From JBEKJU01 sp050011095 (GTDB lineage Bacteria > Desulfobacterota > Syntrophorhabdia > Syntrophorhabdales > WCHB1-27), in NCBI GenBank assembly GCA_050011095.1, contig JBEKJU010000030.1, forward strand, positions 1 to 23,455: 23,455 nucleotides of DNA, given 5' to 3'. Below the pieces are notes generated by a model. The model was not told where the DNA came from and searched no databases. It worked only from the letters and a program-made list of their open reading frames with translations. Positions 6,805-15,453 of the stretch are shown here, one piece after another; the first letter of the stretch is position 1, and each line of letters begins with the position of its first letter. The translations under genes and the position numbers were made by a program.

Positions 6805-9546
6805 ATGGCACTCGTCTATAAAGAGACTGAAAGTGGAGCAGGCAGGGCAGCCGCAAATCCGCCGCGGCCGTGGGGTGTGAAGGTACTCGTGGCCCTGTTC
6901 CTCTTTCTCGTCCTCGTGGGCCTCGTCTCAAAGGCCTCCGGCTGGCTCGTAGAGTGGCTCTGGATGCAGGAAGTCGGCTATACCGGCATCTTCCTGCGCA
7001 CGTTCTGGATCGGGCTCCTTCTCTTCGCGGTCATGGCGCTGCCCGTATTTATCTACCTTTGGGTCAACCTCAGGATCGCCTCCGGCCGGCGAAGGGGCTT
7101 CATGCCCGCGCAGGACCCGGATCTGGCCGATGTCTACGAGTTCCACGCCGGTCCGCGCGGAGCCGGCATGCTCACCCTCTTTGTTTCCCTGGTGCCGGCG
7201 ATCATCTTCGGCCTTGTCTTCTCCTCGGCCTGGGACACCTTTATCAGGTTCGTCTGGGGCGCATCCTTCGGCAGGACGGACCCACTCTTCGGCCTCGATA
7301 TCGGCTTCTACATGTTCCGTCTCCCCATGTACCAGGTGATCCAGAACAGCCTGGCCGCCCTCACCTTCCTCGCCCTGCCCGCCACGTTTCTCGGTTACGT
7401 GTGGAGCCGGCAGGTCCTGTTGACGTCCGCCTTTTTCAGGAACAGGCGGGTCTTCACGCACCTCTCGATCCTGTTCGTCCTTTTCCTCATCGCGTGGGGC
7501 GCGGGCTACTACCTCGACATCTTCGCGCTCCTCTATGAGAAGCGCGGGGCGGTGTACGGCGCGGGCTATACGGACTATCACGTGGTCCGCGTCGGCCTCT
7601 GGATCATGATTGGGGCAACGGCCCTTCTCGCGGCGGTCGTCCTTGCGAACGTTAGACGCATGAGATTAGTCGTCGTCCTCGGGGGGGTGGCGGTCTATCT
7701 TCTTCTCATGCTCGTCGTCCTCGGGATCGTCCCGGCCGTGGTCCAATCGTACATTGTGCAGCCCAACGAATTGTCCCTCGAAAAGCCCTTCCTTGAGCAC
7801 AATATCGCCCTCACCCGGCAGGCATACCAGCTTGACCGTGTGGAGGAACGGCCGTTCCCCGCGGCAAACGACCTTACGTTAGCCGCGATTTCCCGGAACG
7901 AGGACACGCTCAGGAATGTCCGACTCTGGGACTGGAGGCCGCTACTCCAGGTCTTCAAACAGACCCAGGAGATGAGGCTCTACTACCGCTTCTACCAGGT
8001 GGACATCGACCGGTACCTCTTTCCCGGCGAAGAGGGATACCGGCAGGTAATGCTGTCCGCCCGCGAGTTGGGCGAGCAGGTCCAGCAGCAGGCGCGGACG
8101 TGGGTCAACCAGTACCTAGAATTCACCCACGGCTACGGGCTCGCCATGAGCTACGTCTCGGAGATCACCGAGGGGGGCCTTCCCCGCATGGTGGTCAAGA
8201 ACCTTCCGCCCGAATCCACCCTCCTCTCGATCACCCAACCGGCCATCTACTACGGCGAGAACATGCCCGGCTATGCCATCGTGAGGACGGGCGTCGAGGA
8301 ATTCGATTATCCCAAGGGGGATGACAATGTCTATACGAGGTACAACGGCACGGGGGGCATCCCCCTCGGCGGTTTCTGGAGGAGGCTGCTCTTCACCTGG
8401 AACCTGTTTGACTCTAACATCCTCGTTTCACACTACATCAAGCCGGAGAGCAGGATACAGCTCTACCGCACGGTAAGGGAGCGGGTCGGCCGCATCGCCC
8501 CTTTTCTCTCCCTCGATCCTGATCCGTACCTGGTGGTGAGCGCGGGGAGGCTCTTCTGGATACAGGACTGCTATACGACGTCTTCCCGCTACCCCTATTC
8601 CGACCCGTACAGCAGCAGTCTCAACTACATCCGGAACTCGGTCAAGGCCGTCGTCGACGTGTACAACGGCTCGGTTTCCTTTTACGTGAGCGACCCCGAC
8701 GACCCTGTCGTGGCCGCCTACCGGCGGACCTTCCCCGGCGCCTTCAGGCCGATGTCCGAGCTGCCGGCGGATCTCGCCGCCCACATCAGGTATCCCGAGG
8801 ACATATTCCGCATCCAGACGGACAGGCTCATGACGTACCATATGACGGACCCGAGGGTTTTTTACAACAGGGAGGATCTATGGGCCTTGCCCGCCCAGAA
8901 GCGCGCGGCCAATCAGACAGGCATGGAGCCCTATTACGCGCTTATCCGGTTGCCTGGGCAGGAAAAGTTGCAGTTCTTGCTCATGCTCCCCATGACGCCC
9001 TTCAAGAAGGAGAACATGGTCGCCTGGATGGCCGCCGTCTGCGACCGCCCGGATTACGGAAGACTTCTCGTGTACCGGCTGCCAAAGGACCGCCTCATTT
9101 ACGGCCCCACCCAGATCGAGGCGATGATCGACCAGGAGCCAACCATCTCCCAGCAGCTTTCGTTATGGGACCAGAGGGGCTCGAGGGTGATCCGGGGTAA
9201 CCTGCTCGTCATCCCCATCGAGAACTCCTTCCTCTACGTGGAGCCTGTCTACCTTATTGCGGAAGAGGTCAATATCCCCCAGCTTATCCGCGTGATCGCC
9301 GCCTACGGGGGACGCGTCGTCATGCAGCCTACCCTCGACGATGCCCTCCGCGCGGTCTTCAGCGGACTCAGACCTACCTCGACCACCGCGGCCCCCGCGG
9401 CCGTCCCTCCGGCGCGGCGCATATCGGAGGAAGCCCTGGCGCAGGTGAGGAGGGCCTTCCAGCAGGCGGAGGACGCCATGAAACGCGGCCAGTGGTCGGA
9501 CTTCGGGCACGCCATGGATTCGCTCAAGGGGCTTCTGGGGAAATAG
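6805..9546 (+). CDS. UPF0182 (COG1615) family integral membrane protein
   Basis: A 913-residue protein of the UPF0182 family, whose biochemical role is not established. Seven hydrophobic segments lie in roughly the first 310 residues (for example VALFLFLVLVGLVS and GGVAVYLLLMLVVLGIVPAV). A large probably extracytoplasmic region follows, with family sequences including NVRLWDWRPLL, YYGENMPGYAIV, NYIRNSVKAVVDVYNGSVSF, DPDDPVVAAY and RYPEDIFRIQTDR. A helical tail (ALAQVRRAFQQAEDAMKRGQ) follows an Ala/Pro-rich linker. Length is close to the usual 900-1000. The ATG has GGGAGG at good spacing. It lies 280 bases after the pst operon on the same strand and may have its own promoter. I know no functional link to phosphate transport. 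Confidence 0.9.
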   Translation: MALVYKETESGAGRAAANPPRPWGVKVLVALFLFLVLVGLVSKASGWLVEWLWMQEVGYTGIFLRTFWIGLLLFAVMALPVFIYLWVNLRIASGRRRGFMPAQDPDLADVYEFHAGPRGAGMLTLFVSLVPAIIFGLVFSSAWDTFIRFVWGASFGRTDPLFGLDIGFYMFRLPMYQVIQNSLAALTFLALPATFLGYVWSRQVLLTSAFFRNRRVFTHLSILFVLFLIAWGAGYYLDIFALLYEKRGAVYGAGYTDYHVVRVGLWIMIGATALLAAVVLANVRRMRLVVVLGGVAVYLLLMLVVLGIVPAVVQSYIVQPNELSLEKPFLEHNIALTRQAYQLDRVEERPFPAANDLTLAAISRNEDTLRNVRLWDWRPLLQVFKQTQEMRLYYRFYQVDIDRYLFPGEEGYRQVMLSARELGEQVQQQARTWVNQYLEFTHGYGLAMSYVSEITEGGLPRMVVKNLPPESTLLSITQPAIYYGENMPGYAIVRTGVEEFDYPKGDDNVYTRYNGTGGIPLGGFWRRLLFTWNLFDSNILVSHYIKPESRIQLYRTVRERVGRIAPFLSLDPDPYLVVSAGRLFWIQDCYTTSSRYPYSDPYSSSLNYIRNSVKAVVDVYNGSVSFYVSDPDDPVVAAYRRTFPGAFRPMSELPADLAAHIRYPEDIFRIQTDRLMTYHMTDPRVFYNREDLWALPAQKRAANQTGMEPYYALIRLPGQEKLQFLLMLPMTPFKKENMVAWMAAVCDRPDYGRLLVYRLPKDRLIYGPTQIEAMIDQEPTISQQLSLWDQRGSRVIRGNLLVIPIENSFLYVEPVYLIAEEVNIPQLIRVIAAYGGRVVMQPTLDDALRAVFSGLRPTSTTAAPAAVPPARRISEEALAQVRRAFQQAEDAMKRGQWSDFGHAMDSLKGLLGK

Positions 9547-9576
9547 CACCCAATTCACGTTCAAGGGGAGACCGTA

Positions 9577-9590
9577 ATACCAATTGGTAT
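9577..9590. other. Perfect 14-bp palindrome after the UPF0182 gene
   Basis: ATACCAATTGGTAT is fully self-complementary and lies 31 bases after the UPF0182 stop. A 6-bp inverted repeat (GGTTCC/GGAACC, 9597-9616) follows. It has no T-run, so it is either a protein-binding site or part of a poor terminator. Confidence 0.45.
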
Positions 9591-9633
9591 AAGCCGGGTT
9601 CCACGATCACGGAACCGGCCTCATGGGTTTTAG

Positions 9634-9667
9634 AAAAAAACGGGCCGATCCCCAGGGGACCGGCCCG
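9634..9667 (-). terminator. Intrinsic terminator of the FAD/Fe-S operon
   Basis: CGGGCCG (9641-9647) pairs with CGGCCCG (9661-9667) and the stem continues through TCC/GGA-type pairs with one mismatch. Read on the minus strand the hairpin is followed at once by seven T residues (complement of 9634-9640). It lies 56 bases past the stop of the last operon gene, at the convergence point with the UPF0182 gene. Plus-strand termination is less likely because the T-rich run on that side is interrupted. Confidence 0.85.
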
Positions 9668-9722
9668 CCTCTTCTGTCCTTTCTTTCGGGAGGCGTCCTA
9701 AAGGCGCCCCTTTCTCACGATC

Positions 9723-11333
9723 TTACCACTTCGGCATGGGAAGCTCTTTCGGGCTCTCCCAATCCTTCAGTTCGTGCATCCACGGTGCCCTTTCCACAAA
9801 TTCGTCATGCGCGAGCGGTACAGGCGGGTGGCATACCCACAGGGGGTCGAACTCGTCCTTCACCTTGAGCATGAATATGTGGTAGTTCGGTCCGTACTTC
9901 GGCCCGGTGAGATACATGGGCTGGTGAGGTCCGAGGAGCGACGTGTAGAACCGGTTCTTGATGTTCATCTTCGACGTTTCGAGGTAGAAGTGGTCGACAC
10001 CAGTGGTATCCTCGTCGTGATCCCAGTAAATGAGGAACTCGGAATAGCCCTGATGACCCAACTCGAAGCTCTGGAACCACCCGGGATCGCCGTAGTCCGG
10101 CATCAGGGGCGGCGTGTACTTCTTCTTCACGTCCGCATAAAATTCGCCGTGGACAGTTGCCTGGGACATGGACTCGATGATGTAATCGACCGATATGTAG
10201 GAGCCGCACATGAGCCACATGCCCGCCGAGTCCGCGTTCTTGAGCCAGGACTCGTCCGTCGGCTTCGTCGGTCTCGATATGCCGCCCAACTCTTTCATAA
10301 TGTCGGTGACGACCTTTTCGTCATACGCCATCTGCTCCTCAGAGGTAAAGCCGATGAGCAGGACGCGGAGGATGAAGAAATTCTTGATCGTGTCTTCGTT
10401 CTCCTTGCCCCAGATGTCCCAGAACTCTTCCTTGCACTCGGCCTTCGCAATGGCCCTCCAGAAGAGAGGCACCTTCGTCACGGCGCCGGCGACCTCCGCG
10501 TGGCCTATGGCAACCATGCCCTTCACCTGGGCCTCCTTGGTCGGCATCTGGAAGTTGATCCATTTTACGCGCTTTTCAGGAAGCCTGAGCGCGGTGTTCG
10601 GGGCAATACCCGTGGGCTCGAGCCTTTCAGGCTGGAAGGGCAGGAGCTTCACCGCCATCTTCGTGACGATGCCGAGGCATCCGCGGAGTCCCGTGAATCC
10701 CCTGAGAAGCCCTCTCAGGTCCGGACCGGGGCCGTCGCCCCAGAACGGGTCCTCACCCACCGCTAGGGATCCCATCCTGACCAGCTCGCCATCGGGGAGC
10801 ACGAGTTCTGTCCCGAGGATCCGCCGGTGGGGCAGCCCGACCCTGTGGGAAAGGGGTGACCAGCCGTCGCCGATGAGGTTCGCTATAACCGATGCCTGCG
10901 CGCCGCCGCCGCCGATGATGCCGTAGCCGCCGTGTTTGAAAGCCTCTTCCTGGAACGGCGAGTAAATGACGCCCGTGCCGACCACCGCGTAAAGGTGTTT
11001 CTCATCGATCTCGTAATCGTTGAGACGCTTCAGGTCGACGAGGAGCTCGTTCTGCACATGGCAGTGGGAACGGGGTCCATAAAAACCCGTGCTGTACGGC
11101 ACGTAGGGGACCTTGTAGCGGTTGCAGATCCGCACGATCTTCTGTACCTCTTCAGTATTCCGGGGCAGAGCAACAACCGCCGGTATCGTCGTCATGACCC
11201 TTTCATATCCGAGCCCGGCCTCGTAGCCCCCCGGTCCCGATCTGTACCCTTCACAGATGGCGGGGTCGTCGGAGATATACCTGGAGCCTACAACAGCTTC
11301 CAATGCATTGAATGCTTCTTTCGATATAGGCAT
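9723..11333 (-). CDS. FAD-linked oxidase, PCMH-type FAD-binding domain (paralogue 1)
   Basis: A flavoprotein dehydrogenase/oxidase of the FAD_binding_4 (PCMH/VAO fold) superfamily, 536 residues. The start is the ATG at 11331-11333, preceded by AAGGAGG; an upstream ATG in the same frame lacks this. FAD-binding segments are in order: VPYVPYSTGFYGP (75-87), VVGTGVIYSPFQ, GGGGAQASVIANLIGDGW (141-158), then LGTELVLPDGELVRMGSL and GPGPDLRGLLRGFTGLRGCL ahead of GIVTK. The C-terminal half is the substrate-cap domain. It ends atypically: FDPLWVCHPPVP replaces the FDPxxxLNPG tail of GlcD-like proteins, and about 35 further residues follow. Last gene of the operon, 10 bases after the Fe-S gene. The substrate (hydroxy acid, alcohol or phenol side chain) cannot be read from the sequence. 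Confidence 0.85.
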   Translation of the reverse strand: MPISKEAFNALEAVVGSRYISDDPAICEGYRSGPGGYEAGLGYERVMTTIPAVVALPRNTEEVQKIVRICNRYKVPYVPYSTGFYGPRSHCHVQNELLVDLKRLNDYEIDEKHLYAVVGTGVIYSPFQEEAFKHGGYGIIGGGGAQASVIANLIGDGWSPLSHRVGLPHRRILGTELVLPDGELVRMGSLAVGEDPFWGDGPGPDLRGLLRGFTGLRGCLGIVTKMAVKLLPFQPERLEPTGIAPNTALRLPEKRVKWINFQMPTKEAQVKGMVAIGHAEVAGAVTKVPLFWRAIAKAECKEEFWDIWGKENEDTIKNFFILRVLLIGFTSEEQMAYDEKVVTDIMKELGGISRPTKPTDESWLKNADSAGMWLMCGSYISVDYIIESMSQATVHGEFYADVKKKYTPPLMPDYGDPGWFQSFELGHQGYSEFLIYWDHDEDTTGVDHFYLETSKMNIKNRFYTSLLGPHQPMYLTGPKYGPNYHIFMLKVKDEFDPLWVCHPPVPLAHDEFVERAPWMHELKDWESPKELPMPKW

Positions 11334-11343
11334 GCTTCCCTCC

Positions 11344-12663
11344 TTAACCTTGCATCGAAGCAAGAATGACTTCCGAGATGTCCATAACCTTCACGGCATC
11401 CCCGTTCTCTCTGACCGCCTGAGAAAAATTGCCCTTGCACCACGGACAAGCGGACACGAGGACCTCGGCGCCGACTTCCCTCACCTCTTCCAGCCTGACT
11501 TTCGCGGAGGAGTTGGCGAGATCCGGGAAGGCATCCTTCGTACCGCGTCCCGCGGAACAGCAGAAGGAATTCTCCCTGATGCGGGGCATTTCCACGACCT
11601 GTGCGCCGGGGATCGCCTTCAGGAGGTTCCTCGGCTGCGCGTAAAGCCCGGTTGTCCCGCGCCGCCTCTTCAGCCGCGGCTCGACCATACCCATCCAGCC
11701 CCTCGTACCCTTCCAGGGCGTCCATGGGTCGGAAAGCCTGCTTATGCCACATGAATCGTGGTAGGTCATCCGGATATCCTGTGGCTTCGTGAGCTTGAGG
11801 GTCCCTTTCTTCAGGGCCTCGTCGGCATATTCGACGAGGTGGATAACCTCGAAACCGAGGTCGGCCGTCGAGATGTCGAGCATCTTCGGGTAGTCGACCT
11901 TCCACATCCTGTAGCCTTCCGCGCAGGAGAGGACGACCGTCTTGGCCCCTGTTGCCTTGACCATCTCGATATTCCGCTTAGCGATCTCCCGCGCCTCATT
12001 GATCATGCCGACCGAGTAGAGCGTATTCCCGCAGCACCACTCGTCGGGCATCAGCATGAAGGGCGTGCCGGAACCGGAAAGTATCTTCGCGGTCGCCTGG
12101 GCGATCTCGGGATTCTTGTATGATGCCGAGCACCCGACAAAATAGAGCACTTCGGCCTTGTCCGCCACCTTGATGTCTTTCGTAATCCATTTCTTCCTGT
12201 TTGCGTGGGGCGCGCCGAACTGGTTGTGCTGCTTCGCGATGTTCTCGGCGATCTTCTTGTGGGCAGGCATGGGGCCCGCGCCGTCCTGAACGGCCTTCAT
12301 CCGGAGGGCCTCCAGGGTCAGCCCTATCTCGAGGTCGAGGTTCCTCTTGCAGCCCACGTCGCATGCACCGCATAGGGGATCGGCGTAGACGATCTCAAGC
12401 AGTTTGGGCGTCCACTGAAGCTTGCCGTCCAGGAGGGCAAGGCCGATCCTCATCTTGCCGAAGGCGCCGTAGGAGTCGAAATCATTCCACACGTTGCTCG
12501 GGCATCTTGTGCTGAACCGCACGCCGGGCATATACGTATGCTCTACCCAGTAGCAGCCCTTGCACTTGATGCAGCGACTCATGTCGTAGGCAAAATTATT
12601 CAGGTCGGTCACGTCCAGGGCGACCGGCGTCTTAGGTGTGTCAAAGCGATCTGTTGGCATCAT
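11344..12663 (-). CDS. Double-CCG Fe-S protein (HdrD/GlpC/LutA-like electron carrier)
   Basis: Cytoplasmic or membrane-associated Fe-S protein, 439 residues, likely to move electrons between the flanking flavoproteins and a quinone, thiol or other carrier. The N-terminal ferredoxin-like part has CIKCKGC (31-37), Cys54 before proline, and CGACDVGC (98-105). Two CCG domains follow. The first has Cys178, Cys210-Cys211 and Cys247, but the last CxxC is CAEG, so its final cysteine is missing. The second has Cys305, Cys368-Cys369 and CPWC (406-409) and is complete. Such domains bind [4Fe-4S] clusters in heterodisulfide reductase and in glycolate, lactate and glycerol-3-phosphate dehydrogenases. Two adjacent ATGs follow AAGGAGG; the second (12660) has the better spacing. 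Confidence 0.87.
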   Translation of the reverse strand: MMPTDRFDTPKTPVALDVTDLNNFAYDMSRCIKCKGCYWVEHTYMPGVRFSTRCPSNVWNDFDSYGAFGKMRIGLALLDGKLQWTPKLLEIVYADPLCGACDVGCKRNLDLEIGLTLEALRMKAVQDGAGPMPAHKKIAENIAKQHNQFGAPHANRKKWITKDIKVADKAEVLYFVGCSASYKNPEIAQATAKILSGSGTPFMLMPDEWCCGNTLYSVGMINEAREIAKRNIEMVKATGAKTVVLSCAEGYRMWKVDYPKMLDISTADLGFEVIHLVEYADEALKKGTLKLTKPQDIRMTYHDSCGISRLSDPWTPWKGTRGWMGMVEPRLKRRRGTTGLYAQPRNLLKAIPGAQVVEMPRIRENSFCCSAGRGTKDAFPDLANSSAKVRLEEVREVGAEVLVSACPWCKGNFSQAVRENGDAVKVMDISEVILASMQG

Positions 12664-12670
12664 ATCCTCC

Positions 12671-14128
12671 TTAGAAACAGAGATTTCCGGGGTTCAGGAT
12701 GTTCTTCGGATCGAAGACCTTCTTTACCCGCTTCAGGGCTATCGTGTAGCCCGCGGCCCTGTCGTAGATTATGGGGGCCAGCTCTCCGTAAGGCCTCGAG
12801 AAGAAGGCTCCCTCATTCATCAAGGCCTTCGCCGCCTCCCGACACAGACCTGCGATCACGGCCTTCTCTGCATCGTCATCGGGATCGTGGAAGAACGTGA
12901 ACTCCACGTGCGACGCCCGGTTGTGCTCTATGGGCTGGATGTACATGCCGATGTCGGCCATGGGGTATCCGTATCTCGCCGCCACTTCTTCCACCATCTC
13001 GACATAGAGAGGTGTGTTCACCGGCCTCGCGATGAAGAACAGGCTCTGGGCGCCGCCTCTCCACGCGTTCTTCCAGTAGGTCCGCTCCGTGGGCCACGGC
13101 TTCCGCAACATCGACAGGAGCTTCCGTCCCACACCTGGAAAGCCGGGGAGATTGTCCACCAGGTTGATCTTCTGGAACTCATTCCTCATGACCTCCTTGA
13201 GGAACTTCTCTTCGTAGGCGATCTTCTCTTCAGGCCTCCGCAGCAACCCGCTGATGATCATGACGAGCGACCACGGCGGGAGCGTTGCGCGCATCTTCTC
13301 GAAATCGTCCGGCCAATCCTCGGCCAGGATGGCGGCAAGGTCGACGTTGTTCAGCAGGAGCACTTCCTGCCCTATTCTCCTCGGCAGCACCCTGTAGAGG
13401 AACTCCTGCGCATACGCGAGGTCGTCGACCGGCGCAAAATAGATCTTGTCCATCTTCGTCGCAAACTCGACCTTGAGGTTCATCCACGTGACGATGCCCA
13501 TGGTGCCCTGGGCCCCCTGAAGGAAACGATAGAAATCGAGTCCCGGACCTGACGGGTTGGCACCCTTCGACTGCGATTCGGGATAGCCGTTCACGCTTGC
13601 CGACCCGAGCCTGAAGACCTCGCCCGTCGGCCAGACAAGCTCGAAGCTCTGCGTCGGTTCGCCATAATCATATACGGTGTTGGTGGGAACTTCCCTTTCC
13701 AGATAATCGGTAAGCACCGACCGGTCCGCCGGCGGCAGCAAGGGCATGATGATCCTCATGCCTTTCTTTTCCAGCTCTTCGGTAAGCTGCTTCCAGGTGA
13801 CGCCCGGTTCGATCCTTACCTTTCGGTTGTAGTCATCGATCTCGAAGACCTTGTTCATTCCGGTCAGATCAACGACAACTCCGCCCTGCTTGGGTATGGT
13901 ACATCCGTAGAAATGGACTGAGGAACTGACCGGAACCAGGGGAACGTCGTTCTCATTGGCCCATTTCACGACGTTTCCCACTTCCTCGGCAGTCTTCGGT
14001 CGTACTACAAGATCCGGCATTGCCGGGGGAACCAGGCTGTTGTCGCGCGAATACCGGGCAAGCGCCTCTTTCGCGTCGCTCACGTTCTTCTTCCCCACGA
14101 TTTTTTCCAACTTATCCTTGTTGTGCAT
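12671..14128 (-). CDS. FAD-linked oxidase, GlcD-like (paralogue 2)
   Basis: First gene of the FAD/Fe-S/FAD operon, 485 residues, with a strong AAGGAGG before ATG. It is a PCMH-fold flavoprotein: MPDLVVRPKTAEEVGNVVKW and NDVPLVPVSSSVHFYG (61-75) form the FAD cradle, with VVVDLTGMNKV, VRIEPGVTWKQL and SGPGLDFYRFLQGAQGTMGI following. It ends FDPKNILNPGNLCF, the classical tail of glycolate/D-lactate dehydrogenase-type proteins. The glycine-rich loop seen as GGGGAQASVIANL in paralogue 1 is replaced by PPADRSVLTDYLEREVPTNT, so the two flavoproteins are diverged and probably not interchangeable. Paired with the CCG protein it resembles GlcD-GlcF systems. An IclR regulator lies immediately upstream on the same strand. 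Confidence 0.87.
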   Translation of the reverse strand: MHNKDKLEKIVGKKNVSDAKEALARYSRDNSLVPPAMPDLVVRPKTAEEVGNVVKWANENDVPLVPVSSSVHFYGCTIPKQGGVVVDLTGMNKVFEIDDYNRKVRIEPGVTWKQLTEELEKKGMRIIMPLLPPADRSVLTDYLEREVPTNTVYDYGEPTQSFELVWPTGEVFRLGSASVNGYPESQSKGANPSGPGLDFYRFLQGAQGTMGIVTWMNLKVEFATKMDKIYFAPVDDLAYAQEFLYRVLPRRIGQEVLLLNNVDLAAILAEDWPDDFEKMRATLPPWSLVMIISGLLRRPEEKIAYEEKFLKEVMRNEFQKINLVDNLPGFPGVGRKLLSMLRKPWPTERTYWKNAWRGGAQSLFFIARPVNTPLYVEMVEEVAARYGYPMADIGMYIQPIEHNRASHVEFTFFHDPDDDAEKAVIAGLCREAAKALMNEGAFFSRPYGELAPIIYDRAAGYTIALKRVKKVFDPKNILNPGNLCF

Positions 14129-14138
14129 TTTACCTCCT

Positions 14139-14178
14139 TTCGAGCAATAAAGGTTTAGGACTATGGTGCTTTATCGAA
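14139..14178. promoter_or_regulatory. Candidate operator between iclR-type gene and FAD/Fe-S operon
   Basis: The 67-base gap contains an interrupted inverted repeat: TTCGAGCAATAAAG (14139-14152) against CTTTATCGAA (14169-14178). The arms pair as CTTTAT with ATAAAG and TCGAA with TTCGA, apart from a three-base insertion in one arm. It sits just upstream of the FAD oxidase ribosome binding site, a natural place for IclR control. Function is inferred from position only. Confidence 0.35.
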
Positions 14179-14195
14179 CGTACCCCTCCACATGC

Positions 14196-15035
14196 CTACG
14201 CGCCTCTACCGGAACCATAGTAGCTTGGCCCCTCTGACGGGGATGGGCCCACCCCACCGTCAGAACCGTCCTGATTCCTTGCCATGAGCGTTAATTTCCT
14301 GCTTATCGACTGGGCGGTGTTCTTTATGTGGAGGATAATGTCGGGCATCCGACGGTCCTCCATCGAACTCGCGAGACCAAAGATGGCGATGGCGGCCCGA
14401 GCCCTGGAACCGCGGAACACGAGGGCCGCAACTCCCCGCACCCCCTTGCGGTACTCCTCCAGGTCGGTGGCATACCCAAACTCACGGGCCCGCTCCACCT
14501 CTAGAAGCAGGCCCTCAATCTCCTCCGCACTGTGGTCGGTATATCTCGGCAGGGGTTTTTCCAGCACGAAACGGGCAATCTCCTCGTTCTTCATCTGGCT
14601 GAGAAAGACCTTCATCAGTGCGCCCGTATAGACGGGAAAGCGTGTCCCCATGGGGACGGTGATCTTCAGCTCCTTCTTCGGCTCGGCCATCTCGAGGACG
14701 CGGAGAGTGTCATCATCCTCCCGCGCCGCCAGAATGACCGTTTCATCCACAAGCTCAACGAGTCTCTCAAGGAACGGCTTCGCCACGAACGGCAGCTCCA
14801 TGCTCCTCAGGACCTTCCGCGAGAACTCGAAAAGCGATGTTCCGGGGAGATACTTCTTTGTGACTGGATCCTGGGCGAGAAGGCCCTCCTCTTCCAGCGC
14901 CTTCAGTATGCCCAGCGTCGTGCTCTTGACGATCGAGAGCCTTCGCGAGATTTCGCTCACGCCGAGCGCCTCGTTCGTCTGCGTGACCAATCTCAGTACC
15001 TCGATGCCTTTCTTTAATACGGGGGCGTTATACAT
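14196..15035 (-). CDS. IclR-family transcriptional regulator
   Basis: A 279-residue one-component regulator. The N-terminal winged helix-turn-helix is clear (VLKKGIEVLRLVTQTNEALG, VSEISRRLSIVKSTTLGILK, ALEEEGLLAQDPVTKKYLPG, residues about 6-66). The C-terminal IclR effector-binding GAF-like domain follows (PFLERLVELVDETVILA, VPMGTRFPVYTGALMKVFLS, GYATDLEEYRKGVRGVAALV). IclR proteins often control the catabolic operon beside them, and this gene sits 67 bases upstream of the FAD/Fe-S operon in the same direction, so it may respond to that pathway's substrate. The last 25 or so residues are Gly/Ser/Pro-rich and beyond the family's normal end. The ATG lacks a Shine-Dalgarno sequence. Confidence 0.9.
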   Translation of the reverse strand: MYNAPVLKKGIEVLRLVTQTNEALGVSEISRRLSIVKSTTLGILKALEEEGLLAQDPVTKKYLPGTSLFEFSRKVLRSMELPFVAKPFLERLVELVDETVILAAREDDDTLRVLEMAEPKKELKITVPMGTRFPVYTGALMKVFLSQMKNEEIARFVLEKPLPRYTDHSAEEIEGLLLEVERAREFGYATDLEEYRKGVRGVAALVFRGSRARAAIAIFGLASSMEDRRMPDIILHIKNTAQSISRKLTLMARNQDGSDGGVGPSPSEGPSYYGSGRGA

Positions 15036-15060
15036 TGCTATGTTTTCTATGAGAATCTTT

Positions 15061-15089
15061 ATTTATCATTATGGCCCCGTATATGTCAA
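15061..15089 (-). promoter_or_regulatory. Candidate promoter of the iclR-type gene
   Basis: On the minus strand a perfect TTGACA (15084-15089) is followed after 17 bases by ATAAAT (15061-15066). The start codon is about 25 bases further on, giving a very short leader with no ribosome binding site. Confidence 0.5.
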
Positions 15090-15453
15090 GAAAAAAGAAT
15101 TAATAAGCGAGCTTCGCTGATTATCGGCCGCCGGAATGTCGTGCGATTATGGTCATCATGGAAAACGCATGGGGGATAGACGCCAATGGCCGCGCGCAGA
15201 GCGGGTCTGGCTAGCCTCCGGCTTTATCATCATTATGGGCCTTCCGGCCCTCCCATATCCTGGGAATATCCATCGGAGGCATCCGGCGAAAAAACGAAAA
15301 AAAAAAGGTGAGCCGCGAAACAAAAGGGCTATAAGGGGAATGCCGCCCTTCTTGCGGGCATACCCCCTTTCCGCCCCGCGCTATCAATGTTGCGGGTGCC
15401 TTTCCCGGATGGAGCGGCCCGCGGCCCTCTCATCCGATCGGCGTCCGCCTCCC
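15090..15453. other. Intergenic stretch with terminator-like hairpin, no gene
   Basis: The plus-strand frame crossing this region is mostly antisense to the flavin-reductase gene and has no ribosome binding site or family match. At 15333-15370 AAGGGG with ATGCC-GC pairs with GC-GGGCAT and CCCCTT (one bulge), giving a long hairpin. A run of ten A (15297-15306) would read as T on the minus strand but is about 27 bases beyond it. Together these could end the minus-strand flavin-reductase transcript, weakly. Confidence 0.4.

Noticed and set aside
9774..10766. Long plus-strand frame of 330 codons
   Set aside because: It lies wholly antisense to the FAD oxidase gene, which has clear FAD-binding motifs and a ribosome binding site.
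12638..13552. Plus-strand frame of 304 codons
   Set aside because: Antisense to the second FAD oxidase; His/Arg/Leu-rich shadow composition.
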